DNA of 64,000 nt from Filimonas zeae (GCF_014641615.1 NZ_BMIB01000001.1:682769-746768); one strand, 5' to 3'. Numbered from the stretch's first letter, positions 20,101-28,957 are shown. Notes: a model not told the origin generated them from the letters alone. Translations and numbers: made by a program.

Positions 20101-20769
20101 GCAGGGTTGATGGGGCAACCGCTTGCGCTGGTGCGCGCATCGTTACAATTAGAGTTACAGGGCATGCCTGCCCAGCCGCAGCATAACGATCATACTGTTA
20201 CCGGTGCCGTACTGGCATCGCCACCTGGTTTGGCGCAACTGTCTTTTCCGGTAGTGCTGGGAGATGTGCGAAATAATAAAGATGGCCTGATTGGCTACTT
20301 TATAAGCAGGAAAAATGAAGACTTTACTAAAATGCATATTTCCTATGGTATGCCCCTGCCCGACGGTGATTATTTTACCAGCGGTGATATACAATTATCT
20401 CTGAATGCAGGTGGGCAGAAGGAAGAAGTGGTTATTCTGATGGACCCCAGGGGTGGTGTGCAGGTGGATGCAGGTATGCTGCCATCTAAGTTTATTGATT
20501 TACCCACAGTGCATACGGGGCAGGGATTAAAGCACATGCAGCTGGACATGCTGGCAGCTCCGTTTTTGAGTACTGTGGCAGCACCCTTTTTGCCGGTGGG
20601 TGCAGAGCCGGGCCGGCAATGGGTGCTGAAGCAGCAAACCACATCAGGAGGATGGCGCCAGACAGCGTTAGACAGTCAGGCTCAGCCACGAATCAGTTCT
20701 TTCAATACACAAGTAATACAGGAGGGCTATTTGTCGTTGCAACCTGCCATTGACAATAATCAACAATAA
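17170..20769 (+). CDS. Very large hypothetical protein with central coiled coil
   Basis: 1199 residues, no signal peptide. The N-terminus has KGIHLHWALPAALTNG near 62 and FPAVPNRWLVIRTHI near 88, both well-formed motifs that look conserved. Residues about 365-455 are predicted alpha-helical and coiled-coil (FQRINEAQQAADRQRGYRR to INAVIIEQEASIASLKTTIN), an obvious oligomerisation or stalk element. The second half is beta-rich, with FFPVRAGHLQFTRLWMTDTF near 778 and PPRLVQPARLLFRWCAA near 840. It begins 12 bases after the previous stop and ends 21 bases before the next gene. No enzyme motif found; role unknown. Confidence 0.65.
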   Translation: MSEKVIVPVKIEALVVDKATAEDDALNWKSYRIDYEGLAVRLGSFLEPGDLKELYKGGFCEKGIHLHWALPAALTNGIQKENKALFPAVPNRWLVIRTHIEGGKPVLKKWLLESDYIGEYESDKSGWALQLPDGSFSAPHSIGKATELGSWTEEAPRSHTPLTAMAPGNAAFAAIYEHCRNVFGLWDDVSGVADKDTVFSYLVTGWYSDAAIEPLSNGDADLISNIRKKWQIPGMADTESFPDSILCHGYIHSVRWSPAERYLLPVKSAPVNTGVGMTSIEAKAAQLSRQTGAAEKMLTGYFYDALKDTVDNATLDTLVDNNAYTSFDGGSLWEIKQVEKETTAATEKEMPLQSFPDATANPALSVAFQRINEAQQAADRQRGYRRSLMLEFRALCDKIIMADAAGDALLLTKLTANRGQLKNEIDGINAVIIEQEASIASLKTTINQMPAFIKADNKPALFELLEKKMPRYWQANDVAVLFSGPGVTASARYKNSDGSDVLTCRLPRDIVTGMVLNDGDKVQDTTIQSGAFAPELKQLGSLARNAGLIGQLYKEAILADPAWSVIWAQQYYQEQSGNRPLIKQLSVYLKAMLQLMEVSPADKCKGLVTGDGTVIQCGSHDTLRRLLQQRGIQGWQHPWTPLYMIWYANFIPSYTIENGQWQYKAADWLWKDKQYRYKGSAPDTAGSIAYSGKVLLTDMVNGMLAQKLPDDVVVGEHLSQALGSFADALLMRRQDIQLPLFKKPGEDTTKLLPDNTWNNYITADAGFLPDVAGLTERVPNFFPVRAGHLQFTRLWMTDTFGQVKKVIDNGVVTNNGLLHVSESLSQPDVAVQVTLPPRLVQPARLLFRWCAAAQALPVESSNDPATNPVCGWLLPDALDQSLDVYEADGKKCGSLKMIVIGSGVQLQWTMPPGVAEELLPEQAISNNYLLRFVKGLLNLRNRNEQPAGGDALQSLFELCNNTALYLSASGGHQVSGVAGLMGQPLALVRASLQLELQGMPAQPQHNDHTVTGAVLASPPGLAQLSFPVVLGDVRNNKDGLIGYFISRKNEDFTKMHISYGMPLPDGDYFTSGDIQLSLNAGGQKEEVVILMDPRGGVQVDAGMLPSKFIDLPTVHTGQGLKHMQLDMLAAPFLSTVAAPFLPVGAEPGRQWVLKQQTTSGGWRQTALDSQAQPRISSFNTQVIQEGYLSLQPAIDNNQQ

Positions 20770-20790
20770 CTGCCAATACAGCTATACAGT

Positions 20791-22656
20791 ATGGATACAT
20801 TCAGTTTAATAACAATAGATAATACCCTTTCTGATACGAACGGGGATGTAAGCTTTGTCATTACCTGTGATAATGCACTTAATACAGCAAAGATTAAATA
20901 CATAGAGGTAGAGATACTGAGCCTGGCTGGTATTATTGACTGGGCGGCGGTGCGCCCTGCTATAACAGGCATTACTGCTAACTGCGAGGTGGGGCCTGGC
21001 CCTGACCTGTCTGTTGGTATCATACGCTTTGCTTTGCGGGCGCAAACAGATATAAAAACCAGTAAAAACAGGATTGAATTTACCATTGCCCATTTGCGTG
21101 CCCGGGCAGGAACCCACCTGCCGGCCAGTGCCCCCATTACGTTTAAACTGAAGGGGGTTACCCAGGCGGTAATTGGTAATTACCCGGATGATTATCGTTT
21201 TAATACTATACAGGTAGCAGAGAAAAAGCCGGAGATTAAAAGTTTACGTATTAACCCGTCTATTACGCAGGGGAGTGGTGAGGTTACTGTTACCTATGAA
21301 GTGATGAATGCCACTTCCTGCGAGTTAAAAAACAATGCAGGCGGGCGTATACATTTTTTTGAAAACAAGGATAAAGCGCAGCCTGTACGGTTTTCCGGAA
21401 AAGTATATGTAGGCAGTAAAGGAACCACGCCTGTTACTCCGTTTTATCTGCACGCACGTGATGGTGCATCTGAGGCCGTGGATTATACGGTTGCTGATGT
21501 TACATGGGCTGAAACTGCAGACTGGACCAGGGTTGACAAATTTAGCAGGCAGGTGCCGGTTACAGACAGCAAGGGTACGGGTAATGAACCTGCTTATTAT
21601 GTTACGGAGCAAAGCCGTGTGCTGGACCTGGTGTTGAATGAGCGTGATGATATGTTATGGGCCATTGCGCAGAAAAGAGAGGGGCAGCCTGCAACGTCAG
21701 ACACATTGCCTTGTATATGGAAGTCGTGTGACGGCCTTGCCTGGGAACCCCATACTTATAGTTCGAAAGATAATACCACCGGTGTTATCAGTGAGGCGTT
21801 ATTGAACATACCACCTGAGCTGGTGCATTGTCCCTGCCTGCATTTTGGGGAGGATGAGTTGTTTTTTGTGGGCGGCAGCAAAGTGGATATAGGTATTTGT
21901 AAAAACACGATTACTGCTGTAAGCCTCAGCAACGGGAGTGTCCGTTTAATTACAGCCCCGGACGCCATGGTGCCCCGCAGTACACATGCCTGCGTGGTGT
22001 ATGGAGAGGCGCAGGGTAATAACCATATATGGTTAATAGGTGGTGCCGATAAAAACGGTAATGGCCTGAATGATGTATGGCGGTTTGATGGCGCTAAATG
22101 GACGCAGGTTCTGGTGGAAAATACTGCTTTTCCTAAACGTTGCCAGTTTTCTGCCACTGTGCAAACTGATATTACGGGTAAGCGGAGCATCTGGATCAGC
22201 GGAGGGGCAAAACGGTATGATGGGGATACGCTGAATGATGTGTGGTTGTACAAAGAAGGGCAGTGGATACGGGCAAAGGAAGAAAAAAAAGGCTGGCTTG
22301 CTTATAGTGAAGACTGGCTGGCAGCTGCCTCTATGTGTTATGTGCGAACGGAGAAGAATAGCATGGGTGATACTGCCGGCACCTGCCGTTATATATTATC
22401 CAATGATTTCAGTGGCGATGATAAACAACTACAATGCAGATGGATATTGGGAGTGGATATTGGCAATAACCTCTATAAGTGGGATTTGGTAGACCGCGTT
22501 AAGAAACCGGAACTACCTGCAGCGTTTGGCATTGCGCGTGATTTTACTATGGTAACTGTTGGATTTAATGGTTGTGTGTGGGCGGTGTTTATTGCTTATT
22601 TGTCGAAGGATACTACTGTGGTGTCTGACCTGCATTACTCATGTCCGGTACCATAG
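20791..22656 (+). CDS. Large protein with kelch-like repeats in the DUF6603-associated cluster
   Basis: 621 residues, no signal peptide. Residues 1-150 are a beta-rich unit of unknown type; 150-235 looks like an Ig-like domain (INPSITQGSGEVTVTYEV, typical of 'grounded in potential' style Ig repeats). From about 265 on the chain is a beta-propeller with kelch-type blades: NNHIWLIGGADKNGNGLNDV and KRSIWISGGAKRYDGDTLND, each followed by VW and a W-x-x-V/A end. Cysteine pairs (CPCLHF) are present. It is the last of the four very large cytoplasmic-type genes; the next gene encodes an exported propeller. A binding or scaffolding role is likely; no catalytic residues of galactose oxidase can be identified. 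Confidence 0.68.
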   Translation: MDTFSLITIDNTLSDTNGDVSFVITCDNALNTAKIKYIEVEILSLAGIIDWAAVRPAITGITANCEVGPGPDLSVGIIRFALRAQTDIKTSKNRIEFTIAHLRARAGTHLPASAPITFKLKGVTQAVIGNYPDDYRFNTIQVAEKKPEIKSLRINPSITQGSGEVTVTYEVMNATSCELKNNAGGRIHFFENKDKAQPVRFSGKVYVGSKGTTPVTPFYLHARDGASEAVDYTVADVTWAETADWTRVDKFSRQVPVTDSKGTGNEPAYYVTEQSRVLDLVLNERDDMLWAIAQKREGQPATSDTLPCIWKSCDGLAWEPHTYSSKDNTTGVISEALLNIPPELVHCPCLHFGEDELFFVGGSKVDIGICKNTITAVSLSNGSVRLITAPDAMVPRSTHACVVYGEAQGNNHIWLIGGADKNGNGLNDVWRFDGAKWTQVLVENTAFPKRCQFSATVQTDITGKRSIWISGGAKRYDGDTLNDVWLYKEGQWIRAKEEKKGWLAYSEDWLAAASMCYVRTEKNSMGDTAGTCRYILSNDFSGDDKQLQCRWILGVDIGNNLYKWDLVDRVKKPELPAAFGIARDFTMVTVGFNGCVWAVFIAYLSKDTTVVSDLHYSCPVP

Positions 22657-22706
22657 CCGGTATGTACCTGTTACATGTATTTTCTGAAATTCATAAACAA
22701 GTTGTA

Positions 22707-24680
22707 ATGAAAATTATTATACCGATACTGCTATTGCTTTCGCTGCGGGGAACGGCACAGTCTGTTACCTGGAACGGGGAAAGAACTGTTGTGATATTGC
22801 CTTCCGTTACGCGAACGTTGCGGCCCGGTGAAGCTACTGTTAATGAGGATGTGCGGACATTTTGTGGTGATGATAATTTCTTTTTTATCTCTTCTTCTGT
22901 TCGTGGGCGGCGTGTAAGCTATGACTACGCTGCTTTTATGCAGTTTAGTTTGTCTGCTATACCCGAAGGTGCTATTGTGGATAAAATAGATCTTACGGTT
23001 TATCTGAATAAAGTAAAAAATACGTCTTCTGTTATAGAACAGGCTGTAAGCTTGTATGAGCTGGGCGGTGTTCCGGTTAATCAGGCCGTTACAATTGGCG
23101 ACTCTTCCAGTATTGCCATGAGCCGGGTATCGAAAAAAGATATAGGGCAGGACATACATCTGCAGCCCGATGTTGCCAATGATGCGTCCTGGGTAAAAAA
23201 CAGAAAGGGTACTTATTATTGCCTGCTGGCTGCGCAGCAAACGGAAACTTATGGCTATTATACAGAACGATCGGACAACAAAAGTAAGCAGCCTAAACTG
23301 GTGATTACTTATCATATGCCAGCCAACCAGGTAAGGCTGAACAGCTGGCCGCAATACAAGTATAATGCGCAACATACCGGTGTGTCGGTTTGGCAATCAA
23401 ACGCTGCTGCCACTGCCTTTGCTTTGCACAAAGCCTATGCTGCCGGCAATGGTGGCTACATTAACTCTGACCCGTTGCTGAACGATGATAAGCTGGTGTT
23501 TGCCTTTCAGGCGCCTGCTTCGCCTATGTACAGGCTTCAGATGATAAACCAGCAGGGTAAGGTAGTTGGAGAAACTACTACGGAACAGCCAGGGAAAGTA
23601 AGCTATGGCCCTGTGGCTGACAGAAAGGGGAATGTTTACTGCCTTACAGGTAACGAAGGCAGCACGCTTACGGTAACAGACAAGGATAAATTGCAGGTTA
23701 TTTTTTCTAAACAGCTGGAAGCTAACGCGCAAACAAGAGCCAGACCGGTAATAGGGTTTGATGGCAGTATTTATTTGTCTACAGACAAAGGTATTTATGC
23801 CTATACCCCGCAGCCGGAATGTAAACTGAAATGGGTATACGCTACCTCTGTTAATAAGTTTGGAACTGTTGCGTTGAATGAGGCAGAAAATGTTGTTTAT
23901 GTATATGATGGATTAGCAGGTAAGGTGGTTGCTTTAAACAGTGTTGACGGGGTAAAGAAATGGGAGACCGTATTACAGAACACATTTGATACACATATAC
24001 CTGTGCCCTCAGTAAAAAATGGCCGCCTTTGTGTTACCAATGGCTTAACCAAAGGGAACAGATTTTTTATTATAGATGCCGGTAATGGTAATATTTTACA
24101 AACAGTGCAAGCTGCCGGCGAAGTTATTTCGCAACCTGTTATAGGAACAGACAAGGTATTTATTATTAACAATGGCCAACTGGAAGCCTATGCTTTACAG
24201 AATGGCGCCAGGCTATATACCTCTGCGGTTACGGGCCTGAATGCAGCAAGTGCATTGGTGGCGGATGCCGGTGATAATGTGTATGCTTTAAATACAGAAC
24301 AGGGAAAGCAAAGCCTTACGATGATTAACGCAGGAGGTGCTGCTGCTTTTGCGCTACCCTTTGCAGATGCTAATGGAAACCTCACCGGCAACCGCCTGCT
24401 GATGGTACCTGACGGTTGTTTAGTGGCTGGCAATGATAACTATGTATACACCTTCCGTCCTTCGGCCTTGTCTGTTAATGAGGATATTACTATTCCCTTT
24501 AACAATGGTGCTGGTTTTATAAGTGAATACCTCTATCGCACAGCGGGTAAAGTATCTGTAGCTGGCAAAACACTTACCGGTAATCAGAATGTGGTAATAC
24601 ATGCCGGTAAGAATATTGTGTTGCAGCCAGACTTTACTGTGCAGCTGGGGGCTTCACTATCCTGCAAAACAGGGTTGTAA
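22707..24680 (+). CDS. Secreted DNRLRE / PQQ-like beta-propeller protein
   Basis: 657 residues from ATG 22707, signal peptide MKIIIPILLLLSLRGTAQS. Residues about 20-210 resemble a DNRLRE-type module (YAAFMQFSLSAIPEGAIVDK, a CBM-like beta sandwich). Residues 230-590 form a PQQ-like or YncE-like propeller (GKVVALNSVDGVKKWETVLQ, RFFIIDAGNGNILQTV). The C-terminal 60 residues (YRTAGKVSVAGKTLTGNQNV, then AGKNIVLQPDFTVQLGASLS) are the surface-associated end often found on Bacteroidota adhesins ('coathanger stack' type). The ATG lies 51 bases after the previous stop. Probably a surface-exposed binding protein that belongs with the tail-collar proteins and the large cluster. Confidence 0.75.
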   Translation: MKIIIPILLLLSLRGTAQSVTWNGERTVVILPSVTRTLRPGEATVNEDVRTFCGDDNFFFISSSVRGRRVSYDYAAFMQFSLSAIPEGAIVDKIDLTVYLNKVKNTSSVIEQAVSLYELGGVPVNQAVTIGDSSSIAMSRVSKKDIGQDIHLQPDVANDASWVKNRKGTYYCLLAAQQTETYGYYTERSDNKSKQPKLVITYHMPANQVRLNSWPQYKYNAQHTGVSVWQSNAAATAFALHKAYAAGNGGYINSDPLLNDDKLVFAFQAPASPMYRLQMINQQGKVVGETTTEQPGKVSYGPVADRKGNVYCLTGNEGSTLTVTDKDKLQVIFSKQLEANAQTRARPVIGFDGSIYLSTDKGIYAYTPQPECKLKWVYATSVNKFGTVALNEAENVVYVYDGLAGKVVALNSVDGVKKWETVLQNTFDTHIPVPSVKNGRLCVTNGLTKGNRFFIIDAGNGNILQTVQAAGEVISQPVIGTDKVFIINNGQLEAYALQNGARLYTSAVTGLNAASALVADAGDNVYALNTEQGKQSLTMINAGGAAAFALPFADANGNLTGNRLLMVPDGCLVAGNDNYVYTFRPSALSVNEDITIPFNNGAGFISEYLYRTAGKVSVAGKTLTGNQNVVIHAGKNIVLQPDFTVQLGASLSCKTGL

Positions 24681-24745
24681 GGCAGTAGCATACAAATAGT
24701 ACCGGCATTTCATCCATATTTCATCATAATTAAAACCCATAACTA

Positions 24746-26515
24746 ATGCAAATAACGCTGCCTGACATTATTGATAAGTTGAAACACTGTTTCTCTAAGG
24801 GCAATATGCCCGAAATATTGATTGATGCGCCTTTAACCAGTGAGGTGTATAACAAAAAACGACAGATTTTTAATACTTATTTCCAACTGCGGCCCGCCGC
24901 AATTATATTTTGCACCAACACCCTGCAGGTTTCTGAGGTTATTACCTGCATCAGAACAAACGGATATAAGGGGCCTTTAAGAGTACGTTCCGGCGGTCAC
25001 GATCATGAGGGCGAATGTTCTGCCACTGATGCCATTGTAATAGACTTGTCGGAAATGACAACTGTTGATATTGTAGCTGAAAAGAATTACGCTACTATTC
25101 AGCCTGGCATTATGTTTATTGATCTGATTAAACAAATGAACGAAAAGAATGTGGGATTGCCGCATGGCACCTGCTATTCGGTACGTATTGCCGGATTTAC
25201 TTTTGGTGGGGGATGGGGGCCCTGGACCCGCCAGAAAGGTATGGGGTGCGAAAGCCTGGCTGGTGCTACAATTGTATTGGGCGATGGTTCGTACCGCACA
25301 TTAATAGATAACAAACTTATTCCTGAATATGAAGGGAAACCGGTACCGGACCTGGATGAGGAAGGGCGCAGGCTTTTGTGGGCATTGCGTGGTGGCGGAG
25401 GTATGAGTTATGGCATTGTAACAGAACTTATTTATAAAACATTCACCCTGCCTGATTATACTACTAAGTTTACGGTTGCCTGGGAGCAGGCATTGAGTTA
25501 TCCTATACCACCTGCTGTTAATATTCTGGAGCGTTGGGAAGCGCTTATCAGTTATAATGAAAATGCAGACTTACTGGGCACCAATCTTAAGGTGGTTGCT
25601 AAATTTAAAGATGCGCAGGATACCAGCCCGGTAGAGAAATCTATACATGACTGTTACTTCTATGGCTATTACATGGGCAGCAAAAGTGAGTTTAAGAACC
25701 AGCAGGATTTTGAAGATAATCTGAGAGCAATTATTCAGACAGAATGGTTTCCGGAGAATGAATTTGGTCAGTACCAGATTACATTTGAAGACAGTATTGC
25801 AGCTGTATTGTCAAACAACGTTACCAGTTCATCAGGTAAGCTAACTGCGGTTGCTGATAACCAAAGGCGGCAATGGAGCACTTTTGCGGCCTGGGACCGG
25901 GTGGCAAAATGGGATACTGAACAGAATAAACATCCGCTGTTGGAAAGTATATATGATACTGCTGCTTTGCCTCCGCATTTTCAGGCTATTCCTCCTGAGA
26001 TGGACAAGCCTGCACCGCATAAAATAACATCAAGGCTTGCTATAGTAACAGATGATAAAGAGGTGGCAGCGCAACGGAGAAACAAATTGATAGAAAGCCT
26101 TGAATCTGATCTGCTGAATACCGAAGGTGTCTTACAGGGAATGAATACTTATTTTACACTTGGTGCCATTACCGGTGCGTATTACAGAGATTATGACTTT
26201 GCTGCCAATCAGTTTCCGCAGGGAAGTTCATTTGCATATAAGAAATGTTATTATACCGTGCAGTACCAGGCTTGGTGGGATGATGGAGAGAAGAAGCCCC
26301 AGGTACAGCCTTATGTAAACCGTGCTATAGATTGGCTGGAGGTGTGCAGGAATTATGAGATACCTGGCACTTATGGTGCTTTCATCAGTTTTAAAGATGA
26401 TAGTATTCCAACGTGCGTTTATTTTCAGGAAAGCTATGACAGGCTTAAAGAAATAAAGGAGACTTATAGTAAAGATCCTGATAATTTACTCAGCAGCCGG
26501 AAAACGATTATCTGA
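24746..26515 (+). CDS. FAD-linked oxidoreductase, berberine-bridge-enzyme-like, bicovalent type
   Basis: 589-residue flavin oxidase or dehydrogenase. The N-terminal PCMH-type FAD domain has PLRVRSGGHDHEG with the histidine (H85) that carries FAD, and HGTCYSVRIAGFTFGGGWG with a cysteine (C143) in the place of the second flavin link of bicovalent enzymes such as hexose and chito-oligosaccharide oxidases. The C-terminal BBE segment is clear (CRNYEIPGTYGAFISFKDDS, then YFQESYDRLKEIKETYSKDP). No signal peptide is seen, unusual for secreted members. It is 65 bases downstream of the propeller gene on the same strand, and a terminator shared with tRNA-Val follows. Substrate unknown; sugars or aromatic alcohols are possible. 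Confidence 0.85.
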   Translation: MQITLPDIIDKLKHCFSKGNMPEILIDAPLTSEVYNKKRQIFNTYFQLRPAAIIFCTNTLQVSEVITCIRTNGYKGPLRVRSGGHDHEGECSATDAIVIDLSEMTTVDIVAEKNYATIQPGIMFIDLIKQMNEKNVGLPHGTCYSVRIAGFTFGGGWGPWTRQKGMGCESLAGATIVLGDGSYRTLIDNKLIPEYEGKPVPDLDEEGRRLLWALRGGGGMSYGIVTELIYKTFTLPDYTTKFTVAWEQALSYPIPPAVNILERWEALISYNENADLLGTNLKVVAKFKDAQDTSPVEKSIHDCYFYGYYMGSKSEFKNQQDFEDNLRAIIQTEWFPENEFGQYQITFEDSIAAVLSNNVTSSSGKLTAVADNQRRQWSTFAAWDRVAKWDTEQNKHPLLESIYDTAALPPHFQAIPPEMDKPAPHKITSRLAIVTDDKEVAAQRRNKLIESLESDLLNTEGVLQGMNTYFTLGAITGAYYRDYDFAANQFPQGSSFAYKKCYYTVQYQAWWDDGEKKPQVQPYVNRAIDWLEVCRNYEIPGTYGAFISFKDDSIPTCVYFQESYDRLKEIKETYSKDPDNLLSSRKTII

Positions 26516-26552
26516 TGTTGTAAAAGCGCACGGCTTGCTAAAAAGAAAAAAA

Positions 26553-26577
26553 GCCTCACATTTCTGTGAGGCTTTTT
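26553..26577. terminator. Terminator, usable in both directions
   Basis: GCCTCACA (26553-26560), loop TTTC, TGTGAGGC (26565-26572), with A-rich tract on the left and TTTTT on the right. It ends the oxidoreductase gene on the plus strand and tRNA-Val on the minus strand. Confidence 0.9.
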
Positions 26578-26580
26578 CTG

Positions 26581-26655
26581 TGGGAGCACACGGGATCGAA
26601 CCGCGGACCCTCTGCTTGTAAGGCAGATGCTCTAAACCAGCTGAGCTATGCTCCC
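26581..26655 (-). tRNA. tRNA-Val (anticodon TAC)
   Basis: 75 bases, minus strand. Acceptor stem GGGAGCA/TGCTCCC, D-arm with AGCTCAGCTGGTTTAGAGC, anticodon loop CTTACAA (TAC, reads GTA), T-arm with GGTTCGATCC, discriminator A; CCA is not encoded. Identical in sequence to the tRNA at 49403-49477. Confidence 0.97.
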
Positions 26656-26666
26656 TTAACGGGCTG

Positions 26667-26697
26667 CAAATATAGGAATTCGTTACAGTCCGCCAAT
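26667..26697 (-). promoter_or_regulatory. Promoter of tRNA-Val, copy 1
   Basis: Minus strand ATTG (to 26694), 19-base spacer, TATATTTG (26674-26667). Same boxes and same spacing as in front of the second copy, which supports both as real. The -7 box ends 12 bases before the tRNA. Confidence 0.8.
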
Positions 26698-26716
26698 TAT
26701 TTTTAAAAAATCTTTT

Positions 26717-28849
26717 TTAAGTAGTGCGTGGCTTAACAGCGGGTACTGGTTTCCGTTGGTCGGGAGGTAGTACGGCTGGTGATTTAGGCTGCACTTTTTT
26801 AGGCATAGAATCTCTTTTTGCCGGGCTTTCGGCTGGTGCTTCTTTAATGTTGCCGGAATCCATTTCGTTAGGGTCTTCCAGTGTAAGCGTATCGTTCATT
26901 TCCTTTTGCAGCCGCAGGTTTTTCAGGCTGTCGCGGTTGCGTGCAATGCTATCTTTTGTGCGGTGCAGGCGGTTTAGGCTGTCCATAGCCCTGCGCATCC
27001 TTTCCGGTATAAGGTTCATTTTAGCTATCTCTTCCACTTTAGCCTTGCGCTCTTTGCCACCGATAGAGTCGTTCAGATATTTTTCTATCATCAGGCTGGC
27101 AATAGGGGCGGCAGAGGTAGAACCGAAGCCGGCATTTTCACACATTACTGCAATGGCTATGCGTGGGTTATCGCGGGGGGCAAAGGCGCCAAAGAAGGCG
27201 TGGTCTTTTTGTTTTACGCCGCGCAGGTAGTTTTCTACCGTACCTGTTTTACCACATACCACTACACCGGGTACCTGTGCCCAGCGGCCGGTACCATAAT
27301 CCATTACACCTTGCATGCCATCGTGTATGGCATTAAAGGCATCAGCTGTAATATGGGGTATGGTGTGTTTTTGTTTATAATTTTCCAGCAGGTGGTACTG
27401 GTCGCCGCTTTCAATACTGTCAATCAGGTGGGGCGTATAGTACCAGCCTTTGTTGGCAATCAGCGTCATCACATTCGCCAGCTGAGCTACTGTGGTTTGT
27501 ACCTCACCCTGTCCAATGGCGTTAGATATAATGTTACAGGATACCCAGCGTGGGCCGAATATTTTTCTGTAGTAAGCAGGTGTGGGTATGTTGCCAGGTT
27601 TTTCAGACGGAATATCAATACCCAGCCTTTTGCCCAGGCCTAATGAGTAAGCATACCTGTTAAATACGCTGAGCGAGCTGTCTGCCGTGCCATAGCGTGG
27701 CTGATCAATCAGGCGTTTAAAAACGGTGGCAAAATAGCTGTTATCACTCACCGCAATAGCACCTCTCAGGTCAAAAGTACCTTTATCCAAACATTTGGGT
27801 TTACCTGTGCCGCAACCATAAAAAGCGCCGCTACAGCTAATGGTAAAGCTGGGGTCAATTACTTCTTCGGTTAAGCCTATAATACCCACTACGGTTTTAA
27901 AGGTAGAGCCCGGGGAGTACATACCGTTTACTGCGCGGTTAATCAGCGGCAGGCGGGGATCGGTATACAGTTCTGAAAAGTGTTTTCTGCGTTGGCTGCC
28001 CGTAAGCAGGTTGGGGTTATAAGTGGGGCTGCTTACCATGGCCAGTATGCCTCCGGTACGCGGGTCAATTGCCACTATACTGCCCACTTTATTGCCCATC
28101 AGTTTCTCGCCCAGTTCCTGCAGTTCTATATCCAGGCTGGAGTACAGGCTTTTACCGGCAATGGCGGCAGTATCATAGTTCCCGTTTTCATACGGACCCT
28201 GAATACGGCTTAGGTTGTCGCGGGTAAGGTAGTTGATACCACGCTGGCCCATCAGCACTTTTTCGTAGGTGCGTTCCAGGCCGGTCATGCCTGCATAATC
28301 GCCCATTTCATAGCCATCTTCTTTATGTCTTCTCAGAAAACCGGTATCCACTTCACCCAGATAGCCCAGAATGTTGGCAGCAGCAGCGTAGGGGTAATCT
28401 CTTACCGGGCGGTCAGACAGTACAAAGCCCCTGAACTTATACATATTCTCGTTCAGTTTGGCATACAGCTCCGGCGTAAGCAGGGGTTCAAACACGCTGG
28501 GTTTGTTTCTGCTGTTTTTTATAATGGCGGTAACAATGCGTTTTTTAAACTCGGCGGTATCAATGCCCAGTATTTTACACATGGCAAAGGTGTCTGTACC
28601 TTTTATTTCGCCTGGGGTAACCACCAGATCGTACATAATGGTGTTGCCCAGTACGGCTTTGTGTTTACGGTCGTACACCAGGCCTCTGTCAGGATAAATT
28701 ACCTTGCGGTAACGCGCGTTGCTTTCTGCCTGCATACGGTAGTTGGAGGAAAACAACTGTAAATGCAGTAATTGCCCCAGTATGATGACAAAAACGGCGA
28801 GGAAAATAATTTGTACAATTCTGCTGCGTGACTGATTGTAAACCGGCAT
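26717..28849 (-). CDS. mrdA: Penicillin-binding protein 2 (peptidoglycan D,D-transpeptidase)
   Basis: Class B PBP that crosslinks peptidoglycan during cell elongation, partner of RodA. Start at 28849 (MPVYNQSRSRIVQ) places one membrane anchor at about 9-30. The dimerisation region has YPDRGLVYDRKHKAVLGNTI. Transpeptidase motifs: SxxK as SPGSTFK (S315), SxN as SDN (S368), KTGT (K534). ANVMTLIANKGWYYTPHLID and the GQGEVQTTVAQLANVM block are PBP2-specific. After the catalytic domain there is a charged, then Pro-rich tail of about 110 residues (LRLQKEMNDTLTLEDPNEMD and onward). No mreBCD or rodA is adjacent in the window. Divergent from the DUF4268 gene. Confidence 0.93.
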   Translation of the reverse strand: MPVYNQSRSRIVQIIFLAVFVIILGQLLHLQLFSSNYRMQAESNARYRKVIYPDRGLVYDRKHKAVLGNTIMYDLVVTPGEIKGTDTFAMCKILGIDTAEFKKRIVTAIIKNSRNKPSVFEPLLTPELYAKLNENMYKFRGFVLSDRPVRDYPYAAAANILGYLGEVDTGFLRRHKEDGYEMGDYAGMTGLERTYEKVLMGQRGINYLTRDNLSRIQGPYENGNYDTAAIAGKSLYSSLDIELQELGEKLMGNKVGSIVAIDPRTGGILAMVSSPTYNPNLLTGSQRRKHFSELYTDPRLPLINRAVNGMYSPGSTFKTVVGIIGLTEEVIDPSFTISCSGAFYGCGTGKPKCLDKGTFDLRGAIAVSDNSYFATVFKRLIDQPRYGTADSSLSVFNRYAYSLGLGKRLGIDIPSEKPGNIPTPAYYRKIFGPRWVSCNIISNAIGQGEVQTTVAQLANVMTLIANKGWYYTPHLIDSIESGDQYHLLENYKQKHTIPHITADAFNAIHDGMQGVMDYGTGRWAQVPGVVVCGKTGTVENYLRGVKQKDHAFFGAFAPRDNPRIAIAVMCENAGFGSTSAAPIASLMIEKYLNDSIGGKERKAKVEEIAKMNLIPERMRRAMDSLNRLHRTKDSIARNRDSLKNLRLQKEMNDTLTLEDPNEMDSGNIKEAPAESPAKRDSMPKKVQPKSPAVLPPDQRKPVPAVKPRTT

Positions 28850-28897
28850 TGTAGTGGATGAATAAAAAGTAAGTAAGTATGGCAAAGGTATTCAAAT

Positions 28898-28928
28898 ATT
28901 GTGCAAAAAGTTTGTTAGTGTATCTTTC
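28898..28928 (+). promoter_or_regulatory. Promoter for the DUF4268 gene
   Basis: ATTG (28898-28901), 19-base spacer, TATCTTTC (28921-28928), one mismatch to TAnnTTTG, 29 bases ahead of ATG 28958. On the opposite strand TACCTTTG (28890-28883) is a good -7 box for mrdA but lacks a well-spaced upstream box. Confidence 0.45.
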
Positions 28929-28957
28929 GCCTTTTTGAATAAGGGGGAGGGTAGCGT

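Noticed and set aside
9327..22656. Prophage or contractile injection system
   Set aside because: Apart from collar domains there is no capsid, portal, terminase, sheath, baseplate, lysis or integrase gene, and the collar proteins have bacterial signal peptides.
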